Part shown: piece by piece, positions 18,838 through 27,350 of the stretch
Layout: the number at the start of each line of letters is the position of its first letter
How positions within the stretch are numbered: position 1 is the stretch's first letter
Assembly: GCA_902362275.1 (NCBI GenBank)
Contig: CABIWB010000004.1
Span: forward strand, 22,017-86,016
Direction: 5' to 3'
DNA length: 64,000 bases
Origin: Coriobacteriaceae bacterium
Lineage (GTDB): Bacteria; Actinomycetota; Coriobacteriia; Coriobacteriales; Coriobacteriaceae
Notes under the pieces: generated by a model
Databases searched by the model: none
What the model saw: only the letters and a program-made list of their open reading frames with translations
Told to the model about the DNA's origin: nothing
Program-made: the position numbers and the translations under genes

Positions 18838-21725
18838 TCGAGGACGCGGTTTCGTCAGGAACGCCGCAGTTTGTCATCGACTCCTATGCCACGCTTGCCG
18901 AACGCGCCAAAACGCAGTCCTTCGGCCTTATCGAGGAAGATGTAATTGTCCTCGATACCGAGACCACAGGTCTTTCGGTGCAGGACAACGAGCTGATCGA
19001 GATCTCGGCGGCCCGTCTTTCGGGCCGCGAGATCGTCGACCGTTTCGATACCTTCGTGCATCCCAAGCAGCTGATTCCCGCCGAGATTACCGAGCTCACG
19101 AGCATTACAAATGCCGATGTGGCAGATGCCCCGTCGGCCGTTGAGGCCGTCGCCGCTCTCGCCGATTTTGTCGGTGGTTGCCCGGTGATCGCACATAACG
19201 CCACGTTCGACCGCTCGTTTATCGAGTCGGTCAAAGGCGGCGTCAACGTGAGCGATATTTGGATCGATTCGCTGGCGCTGTCGCGAATCGCGCTTCCGCG
19301 CCTGGCCTCGCACAAGCTGTCTTTTATGGCCGATCTGTTTGGCTGTGACTCGGTATCACACCGTGCCAATGCCGACGTCGACGCCCTGTGTGGCGTATGG
19401 CGCGTGTTGCTCGTGGCGCTCACCGACTTGCCCCAGGGCCTCATGGCGCGCCTAGCCGACATGCATCCGGATGTGCCTTGGTCCTATCGTCCTATCTTCT
19501 CATTCTTGGCAGGGCAGAACCCTGGTTCTATCTTCTCTCTCAGCGCCGCTCGTGCTGACGTTCTCAAGGCCGATCGCGCCGACGATCGGGTGGACGCCGA
19601 CGAACTACCGGTCCTCAAGATGCCGAGTCGTGAGGAGATTGAGGCAGACTATGCGCCGGGTGGCCTGGTCAATCGCATGTATCCCGCTTACGAGCCGCGT
19701 GATGAGCAGATCGCGATGGCGCTCGAGGTCCGCGATGCGCTGGTCACGGGCACTCATCGTGTAATTGAGGCGGGCACAGGCGTCGGCAAATCGATGGCCT
19801 ATCTGGTGCCTTTTGCCGAGGCAGCACGCCGTAACAACATCACGGTTGGTATTGCGACCAAATCGAACAATCTTGCCGACCAGCTCATGTACCATGAGCT
19901 GCCAAAACTTGCCGAGCAACTGGACGGTGGTCTGTCATTTTGCGCTCTCAAGGGGTATGATCACTATCCGTGCCTGCGCAAGCTCGAGCGCATGAGCCGC
20001 GGCCAGGTCGAGATTACCACCAAGCGCGATCCGGCGGACACGCTCACGGCGGTCGCGGTCATTATGGCGTACGTCTGCCAATCAGCCGATGGCGACCTCG
20101 ACTCGCTCGGTATTCGGTGGCGCAGCGTTAACCGCCCCGACTTTACGACGGCCTCGCGCGAGTGTGCTCGTCGCCTCTGCCCGTTTTTCCCTGATAAATG
20201 TTTGGTCCACGGCGCTCGCCGTCGTGCGGCGCATGCCGATGTGGTGGTCACCAACCATTCCCTGCTGTTCCGCAATGTCGCGGCCGAGGGCAGGATTTTA
20301 CCTCCGATTCGTCATTGGGTAATCGACGAGGCCCATTCCATCGAGCGCGAGGCGCGCCGCCAGTGGGCGCGCGTGGTGTCGGCGGACGAATCACGCGTTT
20401 TGTTTGAGCGCCTGGGTGGCTCGAGCACCGGCGCGCTAAGCCAGGTTTCCCGTGATTTGGCAACCTCCGAGGGCTCTACGCTCTATTTGGGCCTTACTGC
20501 CAAGGCGACGTCGACGGTTGCGCGCGCGAGCATGGCAATCGCCGACGTGTTCGATGGCGTTCGCGAGCTCGGCCGCCGTGCCCGTGGGGGTTATGACAAT
20601 GCCAATCTATGGATTGGCCCCGAGCTGCGCGAATCTGACGACTGGCATGATTTCTTACCGTCGGCCTACACTGCCATCGACGCATTGGAGCAAGCTGACA
20701 AGAGCGTCGACGCGCTGGTGCAAGCCGTCGCCGCCGACAAGCCCGAGGTTGTTGTCGACCTGGGTGATATCTCGCGCCGCTTGCACGAGCTGGCCGAGAA
20801 CCTCAAACTCATCATTGACGGCACCGATGAACACTACGTGTATTCGCTGCAGGTCAATCGCAGGCTGCGTGCCGGCGGAGAGTCAATGACCGCAGAGCGC
20901 ATCGACATTGGCGAGGCCTTGGCAACCGAGTGGCTGCCCGAGGTTCACACGGCCATCTTTGCCTCGGCGACCATGACGGTGTCCAAAAGCTTTGAACACT
21001 TTAACCACGCGGTCGGCCTCGATCGCATCGGTGCTTCAACATCCTCATCGCTGCACTTGGACTCGAGCTACGACTTCGATTCGAACATGGCTGTGGTCGT
21101 TGCAGGCGATATCCCCGATCCGCGCGATCGTGAGAGCTATCTTACGGCGCTCGAGCGCGTGCTGGTCGACGCCCATCTTGCCATGGGCGGATCGGTGCTC
21201 ACGCTGTTCACCAATCGGCGCGACATGGAAGACCTGTACGCCCGCGTTGAGCCCAAGATGGCCCGTGCGGGTCTGGAGCTCAACTGCCAGCAGCGCAACT
21301 CATCTCCTCGTCGCCTGCGCGACCGGTTTATCAACGAGCCGACCTCCTCGCTTTTTGCGCTTAAGGCCTTCTGGGAGGGATTCGACGCCAGCGGCGAGAC
21401 GCTGCGCTGCGTCATCATTCCCAAGCTGCCGTTCTCGAGCCCCACGGACCCGCTCTCGTGCGAGCGCAACCTGCGCGAAGACCGCGCTTGGGCGCGCTAT
21501 TCGCTGCCCGAGGCAGTGCTCGAGGTCAAGCAGGCGGCCGGCCGCCTTATCCGCTCGTCGACTGATTGCGGCGTGCTGATTCTGGCCGACCCGCGCCTGG
21601 TGACGAAGGGCTACGGAAAGAAGTTCTTAACGTCGCTGCCCACGAGCTCCTACCAGCGCATCGAATCGGCGCAGATCGGCCACTATCTGCAGCTGTGGCG
21701 CGCACGCCACGAGCGGCGGCGCTAA
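18831..21725 (+). CDS. dinG: DEDDh exonuclease-DinG family helicase fusion
   Basis: This 964-residue protein joins an N-terminal DnaQ-like 3'-5' exonuclease (about 35-195: LDTETTGL, HNATFDRSF, HRANADVD) to an XPD/DinG superfamily 2 helicase. Walker A is EAGTGVGKS and motif II is DEAH. Between motifs Ia and II are four cysteines in DinG iron-sulfur spacing, one in HYPCLRKL and three in ECARRLCPFFPDKC, implying a [4Fe-4S] cluster. The motif VI region is KQAAGRLIRS. It probably acts on DNA damage or R-loop and D-loop structures. It overlaps ddl by 7 bp and meets the WYL gene tail to tail with a 4-bp overlap. Confidence 0.88.
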   Translation: MLIEDAVSSGTPQFVIDSYATLAERAKTQSFGLIEEDVIVLDTETTGLSVQDNELIEISAARLSGREIVDRFDTFVHPKQLIPAEITELTSITNADVADAPSAVEAVAALADFVGGCPVIAHNATFDRSFIESVKGGVNVSDIWIDSLALSRIALPRLASHKLSFMADLFGCDSVSHRANADVDALCGVWRVLLVALTDLPQGLMARLADMHPDVPWSYRPIFSFLAGQNPGSIFSLSAARADVLKADRADDRVDADELPVLKMPSREEIEADYAPGGLVNRMYPAYEPRDEQIAMALEVRDALVTGTHRVIEAGTGVGKSMAYLVPFAEAARRNNITVGIATKSNNLADQLMYHELPKLAEQLDGGLSFCALKGYDHYPCLRKLERMSRGQVEITTKRDPADTLTAVAVIMAYVCQSADGDLDSLGIRWRSVNRPDFTTASRECARRLCPFFPDKCLVHGARRRAAHADVVVTNHSLLFRNVAAEGRILPPIRHWVIDEAHSIEREARRQWARVVSADESRVLFERLGGSSTGALSQVSRDLATSEGSTLYLGLTAKATSTVARASMAIADVFDGVRELGRRARGGYDNANLWIGPELRESDDWHDFLPSAYTAIDALEQADKSVDALVQAVAADKPEVVVDLGDISRRLHELAENLKLIIDGTDEHYVYSLQVNRRLRAGGESMTAERIDIGEALATEWLPEVHTAIFASATMTVSKSFEHFNHAVGLDRIGASTSSSLHLDSSYDFDSNMAVVVAGDIPDPRDRESYLTALERVLVDAHLAMGGSVLTLFTNRRDMEDLYARVEPKMARAGLELNCQQRNSSPRRLRDRFINEPTSSLFALKAFWEGFDASGETLRCVIIPKLPFSSPTDPLSCERNLREDRAWARYSLPEAVLEVKQAAGRLIRSSTDCGVLILADPRLVTKGYGKKFLTSLPTSSYQRIESAQIGHYLQLWRARHERRR

Positions 21726-22639
21726 AGCGGACAGACGAGGGTTTTTGCCATATCGCACAGACGCTTTGACAGGGTGGGGTCATCCAAGATGCGGATGGCT
21801 CCGCCCGCTGCGATTATCTGGCTCAGTAGCCAACGCTCGGAGCCGTAATGCACGGTTACCGTTGCCATGTCTGCCCCGCTGCGCTCGATGAGGGTGATGC
21901 CGGCCCAGTCCAGATGCTCCGCCATATCGAATGGCATCAAGAGCTTTGCGCTACGCTGCGTCCGGGCAAGGGAATCGTGGAGGGATGCGACGTCCGGTGC
22001 GTGAGGCACGACGGAGTCTTCCGTCAAGGCGAGTCCCTCGATTTTATCCATGCGATAGGTGCGCTGCTCATCGACCGCGATGTCCCAGGCAATCAGGTAT
22101 GTTTGGTCGCCGTTTGCCGTAATGCGCAAAGGGTCGACCAGACGTTCGCGTGGCCGTGCATCGTCCATCGAGCGATACGAGATACGGCAGAGAACGCCGT
22201 CCTGAATGGCGCAGCTCAGCTGCTGCCAGTGCGACCCGTGGTTGACGGTGTCAAAGACGCGCTGGTTGTAGCCGAGCTCTTCGGGTAGAAGAGCGTGTCG
22301 AATCCGAGCTGCCGCCTGGGGCTCGATCCCCAACGATTCAAGTTCGTGGTTGAGCACAGCGCCCTCGGCGGCACTCAGACGCAGCGGTAACACACGCCCA
22401 GCGTCACCGGTGAGGACCACACGCTCGCCATGGCATTCGCAGATGATGCGCGCACCCGATTCTCGGTCCGCGAGCGTCGAGACGATCTCGAGAATCTCGT
22501 CGAGCGACACTCCCGTGATGTCAAAGCGACTGCAAATCTCGTTTCGAGTCATGCCGTTCTCGCCGGCGGCGTAGAGGGCCTCCATGATGTCGATGGCGCG
22601 CGAGAGCCTCTGCTCGCTGGTGAGTTTACGCACGGGCAT
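21722..22639 (-). CDS. WYL-domain regulator, PafC-like
   Basis: This 305-residue protein has an N-terminal winged helix (RLSRAIDIMEALYAAGENG followed by TRNEICSRFDITG) and a WYL domain around 150-220 (LRITANGDQTYLIAWD). Pairs of such proteins (PafB/PafC) form transcription activators of the LexA-independent DNA-damage response in actinobacteria. It overlaps the upstream WYL gene by 14 bp and the dinG-like gene by 4 bp (convergent). The DNA-damage link is from family knowledge. The WYL residues themselves read TYL here. Confidence 0.8.
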   Translation of the reverse strand: MPVRKLTSEQRLSRAIDIMEALYAAGENGMTRNEICSRFDITGVSLDEILEIVSTLADRESGARIICECHGERVVLTGDAGRVLPLRLSAAEGAVLNHELESLGIEPQAAARIRHALLPEELGYNQRVFDTVNHGSHWQQLSCAIQDGVLCRISYRSMDDARPRERLVDPLRITANGDQTYLIAWDIAVDEQRTYRMDKIEGLALTEDSVVPHAPDVASLHDSLARTQRSAKLLMPFDMAEHLDWAGITLIERSGADMATVTVHYGSERWLLSQIIAAGGAIRILDDPTLSKRLCDMAKTLVCPL

Positions 22640-23648
22640 GCTCGTGCACCGTCCTTTCGATGAGGTGGTTCCACGCCTGTTTGAGCGATTTGGGGGCCAT
22701 GGGCCTCATGCCGTCCATGGCGTGGGCCATGCAAAATGAAGCGGCGGCTTCAAGGTCGCGCACGTCAACGGTCCAGATCCATCCCGCATCGGTGTGTGCG
22801 AGCTTACCTCGCCCGCGCGTGAGACCGTTGATCATATCGATCTGCGTCTGAGGGGCGAATGAGAACGTAGCTGCAACGGGCGGTCGGTCGGCAAAATCGA
22901 ATTCAAAGAACAGGTAGTCGTTGAGGTTGAAGTCCACAGGGATGGTGTAGGCCTTCGAAGGACGCCAAGCGTGAACGATACGGTCGCAGCGGAATGTCCT
23001 GATGTCGTCGGTGGCATTGTCGAGGCCGCAGAAGTACGCCACGCCCTCGCGCTCGAACATGCCGTAGACGCAGACGGTACGCTCTTTTTGCTCACCGCGT
23101 CCGTTCTGATATAAAAATCGCAGCGCGCATCGCTCGGCAAAGGCGCTCCATACCGCATCGACGGTGGGAGAGCGGCTGATTGTCGCCTCGTCCGCCGTCG
23201 TCCTGCCGGTGAGGTAGGCAATTTTGGAGCGAATATCGGCAAGCGGCGTGGCAAAGGTGGAAGAGCCGGCCGCTAGCGTCTGGTCGATGGCGTTGAGTAG
23301 GATGTCGGCGTCGTCTGCGGTGATGAGGCCACCTGCTGCAAACGTGTGCTCGCGGTCGATTGTCCACGAGCTTTCCTCGGTCTCCTGCGCACCAGCGGGG
23401 CGAACCTCCTTGATTAAGATACCGCGCTCGAGCAGTTTGTCACGATCGCGCCGAAACTTGCGCTTATCCGAGTCGATGTTGCCCGAGCCATATCCCAGGT
23501 CAGAATCCAAGACAATTTGCTCGGTCGTCAGCGGTTCGGGGGAGCTGTTGAGCACAAAGAAAAGATTGAGGATGCGCTGAGCCGTTTTATCGAAACTGGG
23601 CTCCGAATTCCCCTTTTTAATTGTCGCGGTCGCGTCGCTTGCCGTCAT
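22626..23648 (-). CDS. WYL-domain regulator, PafB-like
   Basis: This 340-residue protein is the first of the WYL pair. A winged helix occupies about 20-90 (AQRILNLFFVLNSSPEPLTT, RRDRDKLLERGI), followed by a WYL-type beta domain (about 180-260) and a C-terminal extension. It probably forms a heterodimer or functional pair with the next gene, as PafB does with PafC. The ATG at 23648 has GAGG about nine bases upstream. The ligand or activating signal cannot be read from the sequence. Confidence 0.8.
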   Translation of the reverse strand: MTASDATATIKKGNSEPSFDKTAQRILNLFFVLNSSPEPLTTEQIVLDSDLGYGSGNIDSDKRKFRRDRDKLLERGILIKEVRPAGAQETEESSWTIDREHTFAAGGLITADDADILLNAIDQTLAAGSSTFATPLADIRSKIAYLTGRTTADEATISRSPTVDAVWSAFAERCALRFLYQNGRGEQKERTVCVYGMFEREGVAYFCGLDNATDDIRTFRCDRIVHAWRPSKAYTIPVDFNLNDYLFFEFDFADRPPVAATFSFAPQTQIDMINGLTRGRGKLAHTDAGWIWTVDVRDLEAAASFCMAHAMDGMRPMAPKSLKQAWNHLIERTVHEHARA

Positions 23649-23846
23649 AGAGTCCTCGCATGAGAAGGTGGTTTGCTGCCATGATTTTAGTCCGATATGG
23701 AGATTAGGCTATATCCTTGTCCGCTCGGGGCGTTAAGATGGCCCAAATTCGGTCGTTTGCGCTCGCTCGGGGTATACTTTCGACTATATACGGTTCTAAT
23801 GTGCATGCATTGGGCCTATTTGTCGGATTATGGATGTGGAGCGCAC

Positions 23847-26800
23847 ATGGCGAACACCCAGAACTATATTAACCACCTGCTGCAGAACACCGGCATTACG
23901 CCGGCATGCAGCGAAGAAGAGCGCTTGGCTGCCGAGGATATCGCTCAGATCTTCCGCAACCACGGCTTTAATCCCGAGGTTCAGGAGTTCAATGCCCCGG
24001 CGCCCAGTAGGTTGGCATTTGCCGTTACCGGTATTCTTGCGTTTGCCGGCGCCCTACTGATGGGCATCGGTGGCGGCATCGGCTTGGTCGGCACCTTGCT
24101 GGCCATTGCCGGCGCCGTTCTTTATGTGCTCGAACGCACGGGCCACCCCGTGGTTTCGCGCCTGGGCAAGACGGGCGTGAGCCAAAATGTCATCGCCTAC
24201 CACAAGGCCTCGGGCCCGCTCGCGTCTCCGCGCAACCGCCCGGTGGTCGTTGTCGCACACTACGACTCTCCCCGTGCTGAGCTGCTCGCCCGCGAGCCCT
24301 ATGCTTCTTATCGTGCGCTCATCGCCAAGCTGTTGCCCGTTGCCACGGTTGCCCCTGCTGCCGTTGCCATCTTGCGTATCCTGCCGCTCCCCGGCGCGCT
24401 CAAGGTTCTGCTGTGGATTGTCGCGATCCTCGCTTCCCTCGTTGCGCTCGCCAACGCGGCAAACATCATTTCTAACCGCTACATTCTTCCCTATACGTCC
24501 GGCGCGGTGTGCAACAAGTCTTCTGTCGCCGCTATGCTCGGCGTTATGGACAACGTTGCTCCCTTCCAGGGCGAAAACGAGTTTCCCGACGATGTTCCGT
24601 TCGATACCTATTTTGGGGAGCAGAAGCGTCGTGCCGAGGAGATGGCGCGCGCAGCAGCGGAGTATGCCGCGGCCCAACAGCAAAACGACTACGGCAACAC
24701 CATCGAGTATGAAGAGCCTACCTACGCCGAGGACGAGTTCGGTCAGCCGATTGCTCCCGACGCTCAGACCGAGCCTGAACAGGGCGAGGCTTTCGACGAG
24801 CAGATCGAGGGCTTTGAGGGTGCGTCTGCCGACGAGACGCTGATTGGCGCCATCGTGCCCGAGGATCAGAATCAGGCTGTCCAGGCCGAAGAGTTCAATG
24901 ACGAGGTTCCCACTGCCGAGCCGGCGGAGGAGCCTGTCGCGGCCGAGCCCGAGCCCAAGCTCTATCGCAATGCCGCCGGCAACATCCGCTTTGGTTCGGA
25001 TGCTATCCGTGCGCTCGGAATGCTTCCCGAGTCCTGCACGCTCGATTACGAGGAAGGCGAGGAGCCGACGTTTGAGCCCGAGCCTGCCCCCGTCGTGACT
25101 GCACCTGCGCCCGTTGTCGCCGTGGATGATGAGTCTGCCGCGGTTACCGCTGCCGTTGCCGAGCGCGAGGCGGTGTCCGCGATCGATCCCGCGGCAGGAC
25201 TGGACATTTTGGCTCCCACTGCGCCGGCGCGAGACGTTACGGACGAGTCTGACGACGATTACGTTGAACAGCCGAGGCGCGTGTCTTACGAGAGCGATAC
25301 TGATTTCTCGGCCGAGATTCCCGCGGCAACGCCCCATGCCGATATTGCATCCGCGTTCTCTTCGATTGGCGCCAGTGCTTCCAACTTCTTTAAGGGTGTG
25401 CTTGCAAAGGGCAAGAAATTTGTCGACGATTTCGAGGAGAAGCGCGCTGCCGCACGCGAGGCTGCCGAGCAGGAGGCTATCGCTCAGCAGCAGGCAGCCG
25501 AGGCGGCACGCGAGCGCGCGGCGCAAGAGTTCGAGCAGAACGAGGCTATGCAGTCCGTGCCCGTCGACGCCGCCGAAGCTACAACCCCCTTTGAGTCCCA
25601 GCAGCCGACGTCCGCGGATGTTGTTGAGGCGACGACGTCTTTCGAGGCTCAGCAGCACGTCGATAGCACCATGTCGTTTGATGCCGCGCAGTTCGATTCC
25701 ACGATAACGTTTGAAAAGCAAGGCACCGCGATTGCCGAGCCCCTTCCTGCTTCCGATGACCAGGACGACGCGGCAGACGATGACGAGCCCATTAATGCTG
25801 CCGAAATTCAGGATGCGACCGAGGACGAGCCCGTCGAGGTCAACTCTGACGAAGAACAATACGCGGCAGCCGATCAAGGTGATTCGACCGAGGTCGAGCA
25901 GGAGGAAGTGCCTGCGGTTTTCGAGACTCCCGAGACGGATGAGTCGAGGCCTTACTCCACGCAGATTTTCACCATGCCGACCCCGAGTGGTTCCGGTGCC
26001 ACGGTTGCCAATGTCGCTCCCACCCAGGACGAAACGGTCGATTCCCTTATGGCCCAGATTTCCTCCCAGGCATCGCCGCGTCCGCAGATGAATGTTCCCG
26101 ATCCGGCGTCGGCACCGTCGCCTGCACCTTCCTCGTCTCCGCTGGCTTCGGTCCCCGATCCGTCGCTGCCGTCTATGAAGCAGGCAAACGTTGCGTCTCA
26201 CACGTCGCTGTTCGACCTTCCCGATCCCTCTGCCCAGGTCAACGACCCCTTTGCTACTGCCCAGGGTCCCGAACCCACATCGGCACCCGTTGCGCCTTCT
26301 ATGCCCGTTGCGTCGGGCGCGCAGCCGATCGAGACCATTTCGGCTCCCGCCCCGGCGGCACCCAAGTCTCGCAAACGCGGCCTGGGTGGCCTGTTCGGTC
26401 GTAAAAGGAAAAACGAGCAGGACAGCATGAGTGATTGGCTGGGCGTCGAAGACGATTACGATGCCAAGAAGTCCGGTCGCGGTATCGGTTCGTGGGATAA
26501 CTTCGAGGACGATAACGATGGCTGGAAGGGCGGCGCTACGTCTTCCGATGGCGCTTCTTCCGAAGATATGCTCTCGGCTGTCGCCTCTATGGGCGACGAT
26601 GAGCTGCTCGGTCACGATATCTGGTTTGTGGCAACGGGCGCCTCGGATTGTGATGGCGCCGGTATGAAGGCCTTCTTGGCTTCGCATCGCGATAAGCTCC
26701 GCGGCGTATTCTTCATCAATCTTGAATCCGTCGGCGCCGGTAGGCTTTCGGTGGTGACGGTTGAGGGCGAACAGCAGCTGCTCAAGGGCGATCGCCGCAT

Positions 26801-27044
26801 CATGAACCTGGTCAGCAAGGTGTGCAAGTCGTTCCATGTCGATTGTGGCGCGCTCGAGATGCCCTATGCCAAGACCGATGCCTATGCCGCGCTCGAGGCG
26901 AGCCGCCGAGCCCTCACCATCGCTGGCGTGGACGGCACGCGTCTGGCTTGCGCTCGTACCGAGGACGACCTGCCCCACAATGTCAACCCGACGAACATTG
27001 CCACGGTATCCGAGGTCGTGACCGAGGTTATCCGCCGTTCATAG
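23847..27044 (+). CDS. Membrane protein with split, degenerate M28 peptidase fold
   Basis: The 1065 residues start at the ATG 23847 behind TGGAG; a 50-codon in-frame upstream extension lacks a ribosome-binding site. Residues 1-230 resemble the first half of an M28 aminopeptidase, interrupted by four hydrophobic segments (about 57-77, 79-95, 165-185, 190-207). The first metal-binding motif is present (VVVVAHYDSP, H138, D140). The second, usually DNASG, reads VCNKSSVAA with N223-K224. A ~685-residue acidic, Pro/Ala/Glu-rich linker follows. The second half resumes at about 920 with FVATGASDCDGAG, where catalytic EE is expected, then NLESVGAG and HNVNPTNI. Peptidase activity is doubtful. Confidence 0.7.
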   Translation: MANTQNYINHLLQNTGITPACSEEERLAAEDIAQIFRNHGFNPEVQEFNAPAPSRLAFAVTGILAFAGALLMGIGGGIGLVGTLLAIAGAVLYVLERTGHPVVSRLGKTGVSQNVIAYHKASGPLASPRNRPVVVVAHYDSPRAELLAREPYASYRALIAKLLPVATVAPAAVAILRILPLPGALKVLLWIVAILASLVALANAANIISNRYILPYTSGAVCNKSSVAAMLGVMDNVAPFQGENEFPDDVPFDTYFGEQKRRAEEMARAAAEYAAAQQQNDYGNTIEYEEPTYAEDEFGQPIAPDAQTEPEQGEAFDEQIEGFEGASADETLIGAIVPEDQNQAVQAEEFNDEVPTAEPAEEPVAAEPEPKLYRNAAGNIRFGSDAIRALGMLPESCTLDYEEGEEPTFEPEPAPVVTAPAPVVAVDDESAAVTAAVAEREAVSAIDPAAGLDILAPTAPARDVTDESDDDYVEQPRRVSYESDTDFSAEIPAATPHADIASAFSSIGASASNFFKGVLAKGKKFVDDFEEKRAAAREAAEQEAIAQQQAAEAARERAAQEFEQNEAMQSVPVDAAEATTPFESQQPTSADVVEATTSFEAQQHVDSTMSFDAAQFDSTITFEKQGTAIAEPLPASDDQDDAADDDEPINAAEIQDATEDEPVEVNSDEEQYAAADQGDSTEVEQEEVPAVFETPETDESRPYSTQIFTMPTPSGSGATVANVAPTQDETVDSLMAQISSQASPRPQMNVPDPASAPSPAPSSSPLASVPDPSLPSMKQANVASHTSLFDLPDPSAQVNDPFATAQGPEPTSAPVAPSMPVASGAQPIETISAPAPAAPKSRKRGLGGLFGRKRKNEQDSMSDWLGVEDDYDAKKSGRGIGSWDNFEDDNDGWKGGATSSDGASSEDMLSAVASMGDDELLGHDIWFVATGASDCDGAGMKAFLASHRDKLRGVFFINLESVGAGRLSVVTVEGEQQLLKGDRRIMNLVSKVCKSFHVDCGALEMPYAKTDAYAALEASRRALTIAGVDGTRLACARTEDDLPHNVNPTNIATVSEVVTEVIRRS

Positions 27045-27065
27045 ACGGAGCTCTAAGGAGTCAAC

Positions 27066-27284
27066 GTGTTTTCGTATATTAAGCGCCATTGGCCTGTCTA
27101 CGTGATTTTGACCTTGATTGCCATTGCGTTAGGATTTGGGGCTGCCTACATCGTGGGTGCGAAGGGCTCGACCCCCGCCTCCGCAATCAGCGAAGAGGTG
27201 GAGCAAGAACAGAGCACGGGTGCCGATGGGATTCCTGAGTCCGAGCAAGCAATCGTTGATGGTGGATCTTCGTCTGCAGAGTAG
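27066..27284 (+). CDS. Small single-pass membrane protein
   Basis: This is a 72-residue protein with a GTG start eight bases after AAGGAG. A basic N-terminus (YIKRHW) leads into one hydrophobic helix (about 11-30), then an acidic, Ser-rich tail. It follows the M28-like gene by 21 bp, probably in one transcript, and ends at a strong terminator. Function is unknown. Confidence 0.7.
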   Translation: MFSYIKRHWPVYVILTLIAIALGFGAAYIVGAKGSTPASAISEEVEQEQSTGADGIPESEQAIVDGGSSSAE

Positions 27285-27305
27285 ATACGGCGATTTACAT
27301 GATTG

Positions 27306-27344
27306 AAAGCGGGCGAGCCGGGGGACTGACTCGCCCGCTTTTTC
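27306..27344 (+). terminator. Terminator between M28-like operon and adhesin
   Basis: A perfect 12-bp stem, AAAGCGGGCGAG / CTCGCCCGCTTT with a 12-base loop, continues into TTT. It lies between two convergent transcripts and may serve both. Confidence 0.88.
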
Positions 27345-27350
27345 ATCGCG

